A stretch of DNA of 64,000 nucleotides from an uncultured Bradyrhizobium sp. (GCF_936943645.1 NZ_CAKZJO010000054.1:62001-126000), one strand, 5' to 3'. Numbered from the stretch's first letter, positions 22,269 to 31,207 are shown. Made by a program: numbers and translations. Notes: generated by a model from the letters alone, not told the origin.

Positions 22269-23099
22269 ATGAACGATCGAAAATTCCCACCCAAGGGCCG
22301 CCGCCGGGACGGTAAGCCCTTCAAGAAGGCCGAGAAATCGGCCGGCCGCCCGGCCCGGCGCGACCGCAATTCGGCGACCGACGGGCCGGTCATCCTCTAT
22401 GGCTGGCACTCCGTTTCCATGGCGCTGGCCAACCCCCAGCGACGGATTCGCAAGCTGACGTTGACCGAGAACGCGGCCAAGCGACTGGCAGACGAGAACA
22501 TCAAAACCCGCGTCACCCCCGAGATCGTTCGGCCTCAGGAGATCGACCGGCTGCTGTCCCCCGACGCCGTGCACCAGGGCCTGCTGGCGGAGGCCGATCC
22601 CCTGCCCTCGCCCGACATCGAGACCTTGACGCAGGAGGGCATGGTGCTGGTGCTGGACCAGATCACAGACCCCCACAATGTCGGCGCGATCCTGCGCTCG
22701 GCCGCGGCGTTCGCGGTCAAGGCGATCGTCACCACCGCACGCCACAGCCCCGAGGCCACCGGCGTGCTGGCCAAGGCCGCCTCCGGCGCGCTGGAGCTGG
22801 TGCCCATGATCACCGTGCAGAACCTCGCCCGCGCGCTCACGGCGCTCAACGACCGCGGTTTCCAGACCGTCGGCCTCGATAGCGAAGGCAGCGAGGATCT
22901 CTCGGACGTCGCGCTGCGCGAGCCGCTCGCTCTGGTGCTCGGAGCCGAAGGCAAAGGCCTCCGGCAGTTGACGCGCGAAACCTGCAGCATCGTGGCGCGG
23001 CTCGACATGCCCGGCGAGATCAAGAGCCTCAACGTGTCGAACGCTGCCGTGCTGTCGCTCTATGTCGGCGCCAGCCGGCTTGGGCTGATGAAGCGATAA
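22269..23099 (+). CDS. rlmB: 23S rRNA (guanosine-2'-O-)-methyltransferase RlmB (SpoU family)
   Basis: A 276-aa TrmH/SpoU methyltransferase. A basic N-terminal tail of about 40 residues is followed by the substrate-binding domain (VILYGWHSVSMALANPQR) and the SPOUT catalytic domain with VLVLDQITDPHNVGAILRSA (motif 1), LVLGAEGKGLRQLT (motif 2) and SLNVSNAAVLSLYV (motif 3, knot). It methylates the 2'-OH of a conserved G in 23S rRNA. ATG 22269 is favoured over 22233, since the basic MNDRKF start is typical. The gene begins 217 bp after tRNA-Tyr on the opposite strand. Confidence 0.92.
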   Translation: MNDRKFPPKGRRRDGKPFKKAEKSAGRPARRDRNSATDGPVILYGWHSVSMALANPQRRIRKLTLTENAAKRLADENIKTRVTPEIVRPQEIDRLLSPDAVHQGLLAEADPLPSPDIETLTQEGMVLVLDQITDPHNVGAILRSAAAFAVKAIVTTARHSPEATGVLAKAASGALELVPMITVQNLARALTALNDRGFQTVGLDSEGSEDLSDVALREPLALVLGAEGKGLRQLTRETCSIVARLDMPGEIKSLNVSNAAVLSLYVGASRLGLMKR

Positions 23100-23113
23100 T
23101 CACGCAAAGCAAA

Positions 23114-23143
23114 ACGCCCGTCCGCATGTTTGCGAACGGGCGT
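23114..23143. terminator. Hairpin terminator between convergent genes
   Basis: ACGCCCGT (23114-23121) with ACGGGCGT (23136-23143) and inner CGCA/TGCG around a TGTT loop. It sits 15 bp after the rlmB stop and 25 bp before the end of the secreted-protein gene on the other strand, so it can serve both. The T tract is poor. Confidence 0.6.
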
Positions 23144-23167
23144 CTCGTCACTCAATCGATCAGGCGA

Positions 23168-23641
23168 TCAGTAGTAGCGGCGCAGCACACGATGGCCGCC
23201 GTAATACGGCGCATGGCGGTGGGCGTAGCCATAGCGCGGACCGTAGCCGTAATGCACGCGCGGCAGATAGCCGACGCGCGGGCCGTAGCCGTAGCGATAC
23301 GGACGGTAGTACGGGCGGTGATACGGCGCCACGGCTGCGCGATAGCCATAGCCGTAATTGGCGGGCGCAACGACCGCGTCCTCACGATAGGTCGGATAGG
23401 GCGCGAAGGCGCCGGGGCCGGTATAGGTCGGGCCCTGGTTGACATAGTAATACTGCGTGGTGGGCTCGGCGAGACGCTCATAGGCGCCATAGCCGTAGCC
23501 GTAACCGCCGCAACCGGTGTTGCAGCCGGAATAGACCGGCGCGACCGGCTGGCACGGATTGAAGCCGCACGCCGCGGCGGGTGCCGTGGCGACGAACATC
23601 ACGGCTGCCGCCGCGACCAGTCCCGAAATCATCTGACGCAT
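23168..23641 (-). CDS. Secreted Gly/Tyr/Arg-rich protein, 157 aa
   Basis: Signal peptide MRQMISGLVAAAAVMFVATAPAAA, then a Cys-containing start (CGFNPC, GCNTGCGG) and a low-complexity body of GYGYGYG, YHRPYYRPYRYGYGPR and similar repeats ending in RRYY. GGAGAG before ATG 23641 decides the start. It is likely an envelope or cell-surface protein; Tyr/Gly-rich exported proteins of this kind are frequent in Bradyrhizobium, with no known role. It is the first of three neighbouring secreted-protein genes. Confidence 0.75.
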   Translation of the reverse strand: MRQMISGLVAAAAVMFVATAPAAACGFNPCQPVAPVYSGCNTGCGGYGYGYGAYERLAEPTTQYYYVNQGPTYTGPGAFAPYPTYREDAVVAPANYGYGYRAAVAPYHRPYYRPYRYGYGPRVGYLPRVHYGYGPRYGYAHRHAPYYGGHRVLRRYY

Positions 23642-23684
23642 TACTCTCTCCTGTTGATTTCCGTTTGTTGGATTTTGACGTTTC

Positions 23685-24170
23685 TTAACCCGGCGGCTTG
23701 CCGGGGACTTGGACATGCGGCCGCGGTCGCGGCGGCCGCGGACGATCGTTGATCTCGGGCGCGTAGATCACCGGCGGCGGATCGACGGGCGGATCCATTT
23801 GCGCCGGCAGCGGCGCCGATTGCGCGCCCCAGCTCTGATGGTAGCTCTCGGCGGGCTTGGGCAATTTGCGGTTCGCGGGCGGCTCGACCTCGAGCCGGCC
23901 GTAGCCGGGCCGCAGGCCCAGCGTCGGATAATAATGGCCGACGTCGGCAGGCTGCCGCTCGGCGATATAGCGCCCGCCATAGATCGTGGGCTGCACCTGC
24001 TGGTTCTTGCCGAGGCCCCAGACGCCCTCGACCGCGGCGTAGGACGCATCGATATTGTTGATGATGATCGGCACGCCGGGACGGCCGGGCACGACGATAT
24101 CGAAGCCGCTGCCGGCAAATGCCGTCGCGGGCAGTGCGATCAGAAAGGCAGCGAGCGCCACAGCACGCAT
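23685..24170 (-). CDS. Exported hypothetical protein, Pro-rich C-terminus, 161 aa
   Basis: Signal peptide MRAVALAAFLIALPATAFAG, then a mature part beginning SGFDIVVPGRPGVPIIINN, with GVWGLGKNQQVQPTIYGGRY in the middle. The C-terminal 60 residues are Pro-rich (QMDPPVDPPPVIYAPEIN, RPRPPRPRPHVQVPGKPPG), suggesting an extended envelope-spanning tail. No known domain. Start ATG 24170 is chosen for the signal peptide; an upstream ATG at 24197 would add nine residues. It is encoded just upstream of the 23168-23641 gene on the same strand (43 bp gap). Confidence 0.75.
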   Translation of the reverse strand: MRAVALAAFLIALPATAFAGSGFDIVVPGRPGVPIIINNIDASYAAVEGVWGLGKNQQVQPTIYGGRYIAERQPADVGHYYPTLGLRPGYGRLEVEPPANRKLPKPAESYHQSWGAQSAPLPAQMDPPVDPPPVIYAPEINDRPRPPRPRPHVQVPGKPPG

Positions 24171-24453
24171 GAGGGGACCCCGGTTATGCGGCCGCAACCT
24201 AACCGATCCCTGAGAGAAGAGGGTTAAGGCCCGCTCACCAAATTCCGGTAAGCCTAATGTGTAGGGATTGCGCGCCGCTCAAATGCTGCACGGCAAGCTA
24301 GCGAAGCGTTAACGGCGCGTGGCGCCGACCGCGCGGAACCCGCGCTCCGCTCACAGCGGTTTGAGCGCCGCCTCGCGAAAATCCATGGGCTTTTTCGGAA
24401 CGTCCGGCGCCGCAAGCGTTTAGCCCCCGTCAACAAATTGGGAGCCAACAACC

Positions 24454-24948
24454 ATGAACATCAAACTTTTTGGAGCCACGGCAATTGCGGCGACGATGCT
24501 GGCAGGCTCTGCCATGGCGCAGGCCGTCGTCAACGAACCCGGCCGCTGCGCGGCGCAATTCCCCAACGCGAATTGCCAGAATCTCGGTCCCGGCAATCCC
24601 TACACCGATCGCGGCTACCGTCATCATCGCGCGTCCTACCGCCAGACCAATTCCTATCGTCAGGCCAATGGCGGCTGGAACAATGACTGGAACAGGAGCC
24701 GCACCGGCTTCTGGCCAACCGACGTTGCGGCCGGCGTCGCCGGCGCCGCGATCGGCACCGCCGGTGCGATCGCCTCAGCACCGTTCCGCGCCTGGGACAA
24801 TTCCTACGCCTACGACAATTCGTGGGACAACCGCGGCTGGGACAATCGTGGCTGGGACACCCGCACCTATGCCCAGCGCAACGGCTTCGTCTGTACGCCC
24901 GGCACCTGGTTCAAGGGGCAAGACGGCCGCCGGCACATCTGCCAGTAA
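24454..24948 (+). CDS. Exported Asn/Trp/Arg-rich repeat protein, 164 aa
   Basis: Signal peptide MNIKLFGATAIAATMLAGSAMA, then Asn/Tyr/Arg-rich sequence with a hydrophobic Gly/Ala helix (DVAAGVAGAAIGTAGAIAS) and a short internal repeat of D-N-R-G-W units (WDNRGWDNRGWDTR). The C-terminus VCTPGTWFKGQDGRRHICQ has two Cys that could pair. No recognised family. GGGAG lies 12 nt upstream of ATG. It is divergent from the 23685-24170 gene, with a 283-bp intergenic region containing no other gene. Confidence 0.75.
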   Translation: MNIKLFGATAIAATMLAGSAMAQAVVNEPGRCAAQFPNANCQNLGPGNPYTDRGYRHHRASYRQTNSYRQANGGWNNDWNRSRTGFWPTDVAAGVAGAAIGTAGAIASAPFRAWDNSYAYDNSWDNRGWDNRGWDTRTYAQRNGFVCTPGTWFKGQDGRRHICQ

Positions 24949-24970
24949 GGCGATCGAGAGCTAGCGCATC

Positions 24971-25000
24971 GGATCAGGCGGCCTTCGGGCCGCCTGATCC
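24971..25000 (+). terminator. Perfect 13-bp hairpin with TTCG tetraloop
   Basis: GGATCAGGCGGCC (24971-24983), TTCG, GGCCGCCTGATCC (24988-25000). It lies 22 bp after the stop of the 24454-24948 gene and 115 bp before tRNA-Thr. It lacks a T tract, so it could be a stability hairpin or an atypical terminator. Confidence 0.65.
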
Positions 25001-25114
25001 ATGCCCGCAACCATCATCGCGGGTTCTGGCACTTTCCCACCAAGTCTGATATTGCGACGCGCGGGCGGACAACCCGGTGCATCTCTGGGCCCCTGCTCCG
25101 CTTCCCCAGGCGTC

Positions 25115-25189
25115 GCCGGCTTAGCTCAGCGGTAGAGCAGCGGTTTTGTAAACCGAAGGTCGGGGGTTCAATCCCCTCAGCCGGCACCA
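25115..25189 (+). tRNA. tRNA-Thr (anticodon TGT)
   Basis: GCCGGCTTAGCTCAGCGG, anticodon loop TTTGTAA in the CGGTT/AACCG stem (anticodon TGT), T-arm GGGGGTTCAATCCCCT, acceptor GCCGGC, and encoded CCA. 75 nt. All helices are well paired. Confidence 0.95.
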
Positions 25190-25202
25190 GCTTCTGACAC
25201 CG

Positions 25203-25616
25203 TCAGCACAAACGCTTCACCACGCTGCCTTCCCGAAAATGCTCGGCGCCTGACACCTCCACCCAGCCATGCTTCGACTGCTCGAATACCGATCTGACCG
25301 GCCGCGGAAAATCGGGATCAGCGATCGCGCCGACGGCGATGCCGATCATCCCGGGCAGGTTCTCGGCCTGCCAATAGACCGTTGCGCCGCAGTCGGGACA
25401 AAAATGGCTGCGGACCTGGCCGCCGCTCTCGGCCGTCCGGACGTACTGCTTTGACGGCCCTGAAATCGTGACGGCTTCCACCGGGTAGAACGCGCCGACG
25501 CCGAACGGCGCGCCGGTGCGGCGTTGGCAGTCGAGGCAATGACAGGCGACGACGAGTTGCGATGGTCCCGGCAGCGACAGCGAAAGCGCGCCGCAGCGGC
25601 ATCTGGCATCGATCAT
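25203..25616 (-). CDS. GFA family (glutathione-dependent formaldehyde-activating-like) protein
   Basis: A 137-aa zinc protein of the Gfa/CENP-V fold. Zinc ligands are seen as CRCGALSLSL at the start, CHCLDCQRRTGAPFG, and SHFCPDCGATVYW. Despite the family name, most members have no proven formaldehyde activity. The ATG at 25616 is 10 nt after a GGAG. It is separated from the PQQ dehydrogenase upstream by a palindromic repeat region. Confidence 0.9.
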   Translation of the reverse strand: MIDARCRCGALSLSLPGPSQLVVACHCLDCQRRTGAPFGVGAFYPVEAVTISGPSKQYVRTAESGGQVRSHFCPDCGATVYWQAENLPGMIGIAVGAIADPDFPRPVRSVFEQSKHGWVEVSGAEHFREGSVVKRLC

Positions 25617-25660
25617 TGAAATGCACTCCTCGCGTTGGCGGGATGAAAAAGAGCGGTGCC

Positions 25661-25783
25661 CTCCGTCATTGCGAGGAGCTCGCGACAAAATTGCGGAGCA
25701 ATTTTGCGCTGATGCGACGAAGCAATCCAGACCGCCCCCACGGAAAGACTCTGGATTGCTTCGCTCCGCTCGCAGTGACGGGG
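25661..25783. repeat. Palindromic intergenic repeat (family A), copy 1
   Basis: Contains CAAAATTG-CGGAG-CAATTTTG (25686-25706) and a longer inverted pair: GAAGCAATCCAG near 25719-25730 with CTGGATTGCTTC near 25750-25761, continuing to the right end GCTCGCAGTGACGGGG. A second partial copy is at 43110-43150. Such elements are typical multi-copy Bradyrhizobium intergenic repeats. Confidence 0.75.
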
Positions 25784-25847
25784 AGGCAGCGGGGCCCGCC
25801 AACACGCGTTGCAGCGCGTCCGGGACACCAGCGCGCGCTCGTGAGGC

Positions 25848-27680
25848 TCACTCCGTGCCGGCCTCGAACGCCAGCAGCACGTTGCCGGCGACGCCGCTCC
25901 ATTGGCCGTAGCCGGAATTGGTGTAGAGAATGCCGCCGGCGATGACGGGGCCGGGACCGTCGATCGCGCCGCCATGGGCGGGGATGCCGTTCACGGCCTT
26001 GAAATCCCGCGCAGTGTCGAACTCCCAGAGCAGCTTGCCGTCAGTGGCGAAGGCGCGCAGGAAACCGCTGACGCCGCCGGAGAACACGACGCCCGGGATC
26101 AGGCTCACCGCCGCCGAGAGCGCGGGGCTGCACTGAAGACGGTCGCCGCAAGCGATGGGCGGCACCTCCATCACGACTTTCCCGCTGGCGAGATCGAGGC
26201 CGAACAGGCCGCCGCCTTGCGTGGGATCGAGCTGACGCGTGCCATCGCGCGCAAAGCGCACGTCGGAGTTGGCGACATAGATGCGCTCGCCGTCCGCGGC
26301 CGAGCCCCACTCGCTGCCGCCGAGCGGACCGCCCTTCCCGATCCTCGTCTGCCACAAGATCTTGCCGCCGTCGTCGGGATCGAGCGCGTGCACGACGCCG
26401 GACTTTTGCGCGATGGCCAGGATGCGCCTGCCATCCCGCAAGGTGACGAGGATCGGCGACTGGCCGAAATCGTGATCGGGCCCGGGCTCGTCAGGACAGT
26501 TGGTCCTGTCTGCCATGAAGCACGCCACGACGAAGGCGTCCTTCGGCGTTGCCTGCTGCTTCCACAGCAGCTTCCCGGTTCCGAGCTCGAACGCCAGGAT
26601 CGAATCGGCGGTCGCAGCCGGCGGGTTCGAATAGGAATTGCTGGTCGCCACATAGAGCGCGCCCCGCTTCGCATCGATCGTCGGCGCCGACCAGATCGCA
26701 GCGCCCGACGGGCCGAACAGCTGCGTGCCCTTCGCATTCCTGGTCGTGGGGTGCGGGATCTCGGGGATGGTGTAGGCCTGCCAGATGATCTTGCCGGTCG
26801 CGGCCTCCAGCGCCACCACGCTGCCGCGAAAGGTGCAGCATTCGTAGGAGGCTTGCGAGCCGGCGGCCTCCTCGAGCGAGGACACCGGCACGTAGAGCAC
26901 GCCATCATGCAGCGTCGGCGCACCGGTGACGCGCGCGGCCGCATGCTCCTCCACCTTCGTCTTCCAGATCAGCGCGCCGGTCAGCGCATTCACCGCATAG
27001 GCGTTGGCGCGCAGATCGCCGAAGAAGATCGCGTCCTGATCGGAGCCCGGAAGCTTCGCAAAGCTGATCGCGGCACGCACCGCCGCATCGATCGCCAACG
27101 TCCACAGCGTGCAGCCGCTGCGCGCATCGAGCGCATGTACCTTGCGGTCGGTGCCGCCGATGAACAGAATCCCGCCGACGATCGTCGGCGGCGCAAACGA
27201 CACCGAGGCGCCGGGGAAGGCATAGGCCCATTTCAAGCGCAGATGCGGCACCTGCTCCGCCGTCAGCCCGGCCATGTCGGCCGGCTGGAACCGGCTGTTA
27301 GCAGCGTCGACGCCCCATCCGTTCCAGCGCGGACCGTCGAGCGCTTGCGGGAAGCCGCTCGCCTGCTGCGCGCAGCGGCCGTCCGCCTCGGCGGCGGCAC
27401 CGCCCGTCGGCATCTTGCCGGTGACGAAGGACGCGATCGCGCGGCGTTCGGCGTCGCTGCGGTCCTTCGCCATCGCGGTCATGCTGCCTGTGGTCAACGT
27501 CCCCAGCACGTGGTCGAACGACATCGCCTGCAAGGCGCTGCGGCCGGGCACGCGGGTCTGCGCATCGGTGTCGTGGCATTGCGCGCAATGCGCGGCGTAG
27601 AGCGCAGCCCCGTCCTGCTGCGCCAGCGCCGGCGAACTGAACCCGATCAACAACGCGGCCAGGACGGCACGTAGGCTCAT
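25848..27680 (-). CDS. Cytochrome c-PQQ quinoprotein dehydrogenase, polyvinyl-alcohol-dehydrogenase-like
   Basis: A 610-aa periplasmic quinohemoprotein. Signal peptide MSLRAVLAALLIGFSSPALA, then a cytochrome c domain with CAQCH (about residues 32-36) and a distal Met in the FVTGKMPTGG region. An eight-bladed PQQ beta-propeller follows, with blade signatures such as SGCTLWTLAID, TGALIWKTKVEE and ATGKIIWQAYT. The vicinal Cys pair (YECCTFRGS) typical of PQQ alcohol dehydrogenases is present. The C-terminal block NGIPAHGGAIDGPGPVIAGG resembles PvaA-type polyvinyl alcohol dehydrogenases. The natural substrate is probably a secondary alcohol. Start ATG 27680 has GGAG 6 nt upstream. Confidence 0.88.
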   Translation of the reverse strand: MSLRAVLAALLIGFSSPALAQQDGAALYAAHCAQCHDTDAQTRVPGRSALQAMSFDHVLGTLTTGSMTAMAKDRSDAERRAIASFVTGKMPTGGAAAEADGRCAQQASGFPQALDGPRWNGWGVDAANSRFQPADMAGLTAEQVPHLRLKWAYAFPGASVSFAPPTIVGGILFIGGTDRKVHALDARSGCTLWTLAIDAAVRAAISFAKLPGSDQDAIFFGDLRANAYAVNALTGALIWKTKVEEHAAARVTGAPTLHDGVLYVPVSSLEEAAGSQASYECCTFRGSVVALEAATGKIIWQAYTIPEIPHPTTRNAKGTQLFGPSGAAIWSAPTIDAKRGALYVATSNSYSNPPAATADSILAFELGTGKLLWKQQATPKDAFVVACFMADRTNCPDEPGPDHDFGQSPILVTLRDGRRILAIAQKSGVVHALDPDDGGKILWQTRIGKGGPLGGSEWGSAADGERIYVANSDVRFARDGTRQLDPTQGGGLFGLDLASGKVVMEVPPIACGDRLQCSPALSAAVSLIPGVVFSGGVSGFLRAFATDGKLLWEFDTARDFKAVNGIPAHGGAIDGPGPVIAGGILYTNSGYGQWSGVAGNVLLAFEAGTE

Positions 27681-27775
27681 GGTGGTCTCCGGCATGCGAC
27701 GGGAGATCGTTCACACAAGCCGAAGTCTATCGCCGACGCGATCGAGTCCGCAATGGAAGGTTGTGCCTGCGGCCG

Positions 27776-28495
27776 TCACACATCCGTGGCCGCGCGAGCA
27801 GGATCCGGCAGCTCGTCGAGCCGCCACAACCCGAGACTCTTGTCGCGCCAGCCGCCGTCGCCCTCCTCGCAGCGCTCGTCGATCAACTCGCGCGGCGCGG
27901 GCCAGCCGAACGGCGCCTTCGTCATGTTGAGCGCGCGCCAGTCGCCATCCTCGCAATCGCTGTTGCCCTCCCATTCGGGGAACGTCGTGACGAGGAGATA
28001 TTGCGCGCCGCTCGCGCGAAAGCGGCTGATGACACGGGCGATGTTGTCAAAACTCAGATGCACCAGGCAGTCCCGGCACAGGATCAGATCGGCGCGCGGC
28101 AGCGCATCACGCGTGAGATCGGCCAGCAGGAATCGGCCCGCGAGCTCGCCGTCCGCCACGCGGCGGTTGTTGGCGGCGATCAGCGAGGGCACGATGTCGA
28201 TGCCGATATAGTTGAGCTCGAGCTTGGCCCGGCCGATCCAGCCGGCATCGCCGCAGGGCGCATCGAGCAGCGCGCGCACGCCGAGCCGCTGCAACAGCGG
28301 CGGAAGCGCGTCCCGGATCGCGGCGGTGGCCATGTCCTCCGAGCCGAGGCCCGAGACCGAGCTGGCCGCACCCCAGAGGTTGGTCCGCTCGATCCGCTCG
28401 AACCGCGCGGCCAGATCGAGCCCCGTGAAATTGTCGCGGTCGGCGACGAAGCGTTCATGGGCGAGCACGGGAGGACGGTTGGAGATCATCGGCAA
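27776..28495 (-). CDS. Class I SAM-dependent methyltransferase
   Basis: A 239-aa soluble methyltransferase. The SAM-binding motif I is ALLDAPCGDAGWIGR (about residues 95-109), followed by NYIGIDIVPSLIAANNRR (motif post I), ADLILCRDCLVHLSFDNI (motif II) and a C-terminal DGDWRALNMTKAPFGWP. Homologues are common in rhizobia, with unknown substrates. It has the same orientation as a second methyltransferase just upstream (28549-29268), 53 bp apart, but the two are not close paralogues. Confidence 0.85.
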   Translation of the reverse strand: MPMISNRPPVLAHERFVADRDNFTGLDLAARFERIERTNLWGAASSVSGLGSEDMATAAIRDALPPLLQRLGVRALLDAPCGDAGWIGRAKLELNYIGIDIVPSLIAANNRRVADGELAGRFLLADLTRDALPRADLILCRDCLVHLSFDNIARVISRFRASGAQYLLVTTFPEWEGNSDCEDGDWRALNMTKAPFGWPAPRELIDERCEEGDGGWRDKSLGLWRLDELPDPARAATDV

Positions 28496-28548
28496 GCCTC
28501 ACATCAAGTCGCACCACCACACTACAGCAAGCCGCGAACCTCCACCGC

Positions 28549-29268
28549 TCAATCCGGCTTCTGCCACTCCATGATGTGGAAGTAGGGCACGCGGCGATGC
28601 CGGGCGATCTGCTCGGGGGTGCCGCCCGTCGGTTGGGGCTCGCTGAACAGGCGCAGCTGGAGGCCGTGATCGAGCAGCAGCGTCATGTAGGTGCTGAGCG
28701 GCCGATGCCAGTTCAGGATCCGCATGTCGCGCCAGCTCACCCAGGTCGCGCGTTCCTCCATGTAGTGATCGATGGTGAAACGCGGGGTGCCGTCGTGGTC
28801 GCGCGTCCAGCCTTCGGGCGGACCTGCGGTGTTGAAGCTGGTCATGTTGGCGATCAGCAGCGTGCCGCCGGGCCGCAGCGCCCTCACCATGCCGGCGATC
28901 GCCGCGCCGAGATCGGGCATGTCGATCAGGCTGAGATAGCTGACGACGAGATCATGGGAGGCCCCAAAATCCATCGTCTCGGCGCGGCCGAGCCGATAGT
29001 CGCCGTCCGGGTCCAGCTCCCTGGCGCGCGCCAGCAGGGCCTCGGTCGGATCGATGCCGGTGGTGCGGATGCCGGCGCGCTGCATGATACGGCAGAAGCG
29101 CCCCTCCCCGCATCCGACATCGAGCGCATTGCGGAATCCGCGGCCCTCGATCCGCGCCCGCATCGGCGTATCCAGCACGAAGCGGCGGCCATAGTCGCCG
29201 TCTTCGCCTTGCTCGGCGATCCATGCAGCCGCGGAGGTGGCCCAGCCGTCGCCGACGTCCTCATTCAT
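28549..29268 (-). CDS. Class I SAM-dependent methyltransferase (Methyltransf_11-like)
   Basis: A 239-aa methyltransferase with NALDVGCGEGRFCRIMQRAG (motif I), TTGIDPTEALLARARE, and the acidic/aromatic strand DLVVSYLSLIDMPDL. LRPGGTLLIANMTSFNT is the motif III strand. The C-terminal part (FSEPQPTGGTPEQIARHRRVPYF) is typical of small-molecule methylases of the UbiE/biotin-synthesis type. The substrate is unknown. ATG 29268 is preferred over 29322, since the earlier sequence lacks homology. It is probably cotranscribed with the downstream methyltransferase gene. Confidence 0.85.
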   Translation of the reverse strand: MNEDVGDGWATSAAAWIAEQGEDGDYGRRFVLDTPMRARIEGRGFRNALDVGCGEGRFCRIMQRAGIRTTGIDPTEALLARARELDPDGDYRLGRAETMDFGASHDLVVSYLSLIDMPDLGAAIAGMVRALRPGGTLLIANMTSFNTAGPPEGWTRDHDGTPRFTIDHYMEERATWVSWRDMRILNWHRPLSTYMTLLLDHGLQLRLFSEPQPTGGTPEQIARHRRVPYFHIMEWQKPD

Positions 29269-29363
29269 GTCCCGGACCTGTGGTGTCTGCCGCGCACCCG
29301 CGTGGGGACGGTCAACAACCACAGATTGGATCGGATTTCAACACGGGGTAACGTGCGCATGTC

Positions 29364-29474
29364 ATGCACCCCACCACGCCCCGAGACAAGGCCAGGATCG
29401 CCGCCGGCGCGTTGACGGCCGTCGTCATGACGGCCATGCTGTTCGTGTTTGTGCTCGGCTTCCTGCTGGCCTGA
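29364..29474 (+). CDS. Small single-pass membrane protein, 36 aa
   Basis: Reads MHPTTPRDKARIAAGAL, then a hydrophobic helix TAVVMTAMLFVFVLGFLLA to the C-terminus. N-terminal charges are basic, so an inside-N topology is expected. It is divergent from the methyltransferase gene and converges with the chemotaxis receptor gene. The coding pattern is clean, but the frame is short and there is only a weak ribosome site. Confidence 0.5.
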   Translation: MHPTTPRDKARIAAGALTAVVMTAMLFVFVLGFLLA

Positions 29475-29509
29475 CCGAGGGCGCGGCGGAACAGGCCGCC
29501 GCGCGGGCC

Positions 29510-31207
29510 TCAGGCGGCGCGCACGGTGCGCAGGAATTTCCCGACCTCGTCCTTCAGCCGGTTGCTGTCGCTCGCCAGCATCTTGGCAGTCGAGAGCACC
29601 TGCGAGGACGCCGAGCCGGTCTCGGCCGCGCCGCGCTGCACGTCGGTGATGTTGGTGGAGACCTGCTGGGTGCCGTGCGCGGCCTGCTGCACGTTGCGCG
29701 AGATCTCCTGCGTCGCGGCGCCCTGCTCCTCGACGGCCGCAGCGATGGTCGACGACACTTCCGACAGCCGCTCGATCGTCACGGAGATGTCGCGGATCGC
29801 GTTGACGGATTCCTGCGTCGCGGTCTGGATGCCGGTGATCTGCTGGCTGATCTCGCCGGTCGCCTTCGCGGTCTGCTCGGCCAGCGTCTTCACCTCGGAG
29901 GCAACCACGGCAAAGCCGCGGCCGGCTTCGCCAGCGCGCGCCGCCTCGATGGTCGCGTTCAGCGCCAGCAGGTTGGTCTGGCCGGCAATGGTGTTGATCA
30001 GCTCGACGACGTCGCCGATCCGCGTCGCCGCGACCGAGAGCTCGCTGACGCGTTCGGTCGTGGTGCGAGCCTGGGCGACGGCTTCACCCGCCATCCTTGC
30101 GGATTCCTGCACCTGACGGCTGATCTCGTTGACCGACGAGGACAGCTCTTCGGTGGCGGTCGCGACCGACTGAACGTTACCGGTGGCTTCGCCCGAGGCG
30201 ACCGCGACGACCGAGGTCAGCTCCTGCGCGCGCTGCGCGGTGGTGGCCAGCGTCGAGGACGATGCTTCCAGCTCGGTGGACGCGGATCCGACGGTGTCGA
30301 TGATCTCGCCGACCGCACGCTCGAAGCCGTCGGCGAGGTTGACCATGTCCCGGCGGCGCTGCTCGGCGGCCTGCTTCTCCGCTTCGAGCTGCGCGGCCTT
30401 GAGGCGTTCGACCTCGAGACCGTTGGTCTTGAACACCTCGACCGTTCTCGCCATCTCGCCGATCTCGTCGCGACGGTCCTTCTCGGGCACATCGGTGTTG
30501 AGATCGTTGCGGGCGAGACCCTCCATCGCGAGCTTGAGCCGGGCAATCGGCTGCGACATCGCCTTGAGGCCGATGAACAGCGCGATCGCAATGCCCAGGA
30601 TCAGGCCGCCGGCGCTGACGCCGGCCACGGTCCAGGTCGCGGCGCGCGCGTCGCGGTTGATGGCCTCTTTGCGCTTGGCGACGGCCTGACCGGTTTCGGT
30701 GGTGAATTGGGCAATGCGAGCCAAGGCCGCATCGAGCAGCGGATCGCACTCCTTATGCGCCCGGTCGGCGGCCTTGGCATTCTCTTCCGTGCTGCTGGCC
30801 TGCGATCCCGCCTTCAGCACGGGATCGCAGCCCGCGAACGCTGCCTTGAGCTGGTCGCCGATGCTCTTGATCTGGCTGGCGCGCTGCGGATCATCCTGCT
30901 CAGCCGCGTCCAGGAATTGACGGATCTCGTCGCGATTCTGGTTGGCGGTCTTCAGGCGAGCGACATTGCCGGCCTCGGTTGCCTCGGTGAGGACCGCATA
31001 GAGCGCGGCATGATAAGTCTCGGCGCGACGCTGGGCGCGCGCGAGATTGAGCGAGGAGGATTGGGCGGCGGCGAGTTCGCCGAAGCCGTCGACAGTTGCG
31101 GACAGTTCGCGCGCGCCGAAGCCTGCGACAGCGATCATCGCGCAGCCCATCACTGCCACGATCAGCGCCACTTTCCAGACGATCTTCAGATTGTTCAAAA
31201 AGCTCAT
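29510..31207 (-). CDS. Methyl-accepting chemotaxis protein
   Basis: A 565-aa receptor. TM1 at about residues 10-30, a periplasmic helical sensor domain with Ala/Glu-rich helices, TM2 at about 195-215 and a HAMP domain ([20 protein letters not shown]). The cytoplasmic signalling domain carries the hairpin tip [22 protein letters not shown] helices and the highly conserved [20 protein letters not shown] and [13 protein letters not shown] segments. There is no C-terminal CheR-binding pentapeptide. It feeds a CheA/CheW pathway encoded elsewhere. Confidence 0.95.
   Translation of the reverse strand: MSFLNNLKIVWKVALIVAVMGCAMIAVAGFGARELSATVDGFGELAAAQSSSLNLARAQRRAETYHAALYAVLTEATEAGNVARLKTANQNRDEIRQFLDAAEQDDPQRASQIKSIGDQLKAAFAGCDPVLKAGSQASSTEENAKAADRAHKECDPLLDAALARIAQFTTETGQAVAKRKEAINRDARAATWTVAGVSAGGLILGIAIALFIGLKAMSQPIARLKLAMEGLARNDLNTDVPEKDRRDEIGEMARTVEVFKTNGLEVERLKAAQLEAEKQAAEQRRRDMVNLADGFERAVGEIIDTVGSASTELEASSSTLATTAQRAQELTSVVAVASGEATGNVQSVATATEELSSSVNEISRQVQESARMAGEAVAQARTTTERVSELSVAATRIGDVVELINTIAGQTNLLALNATIEAARAGEAGRGFAVVASEVKTLAEQTAKATGEISQQITGIQTATQESVNAIRDISVTIERLSEVSSTIAAAVEEQGAATQEISRNVQQAAHGTQQVSTNITDVQRGAAETGSASSQVLSTAKMLASDSNRLKDEVGKFLRTVRAA

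Noticed and set aside
24397..24420. GGAAC-N15-CGTT as an EcfG-type stress promoter
   Set aside because: The spacer is 15 nt, shorter than the usual 16-17; not enough to claim a promoter.
25902..27674. Long + strand frame opposite the PQQ dehydrogenase
   Set aside because: Antisense composition artefact, Arg/Gly/Ala-rich, no family; the minus-strand gene has all motifs.
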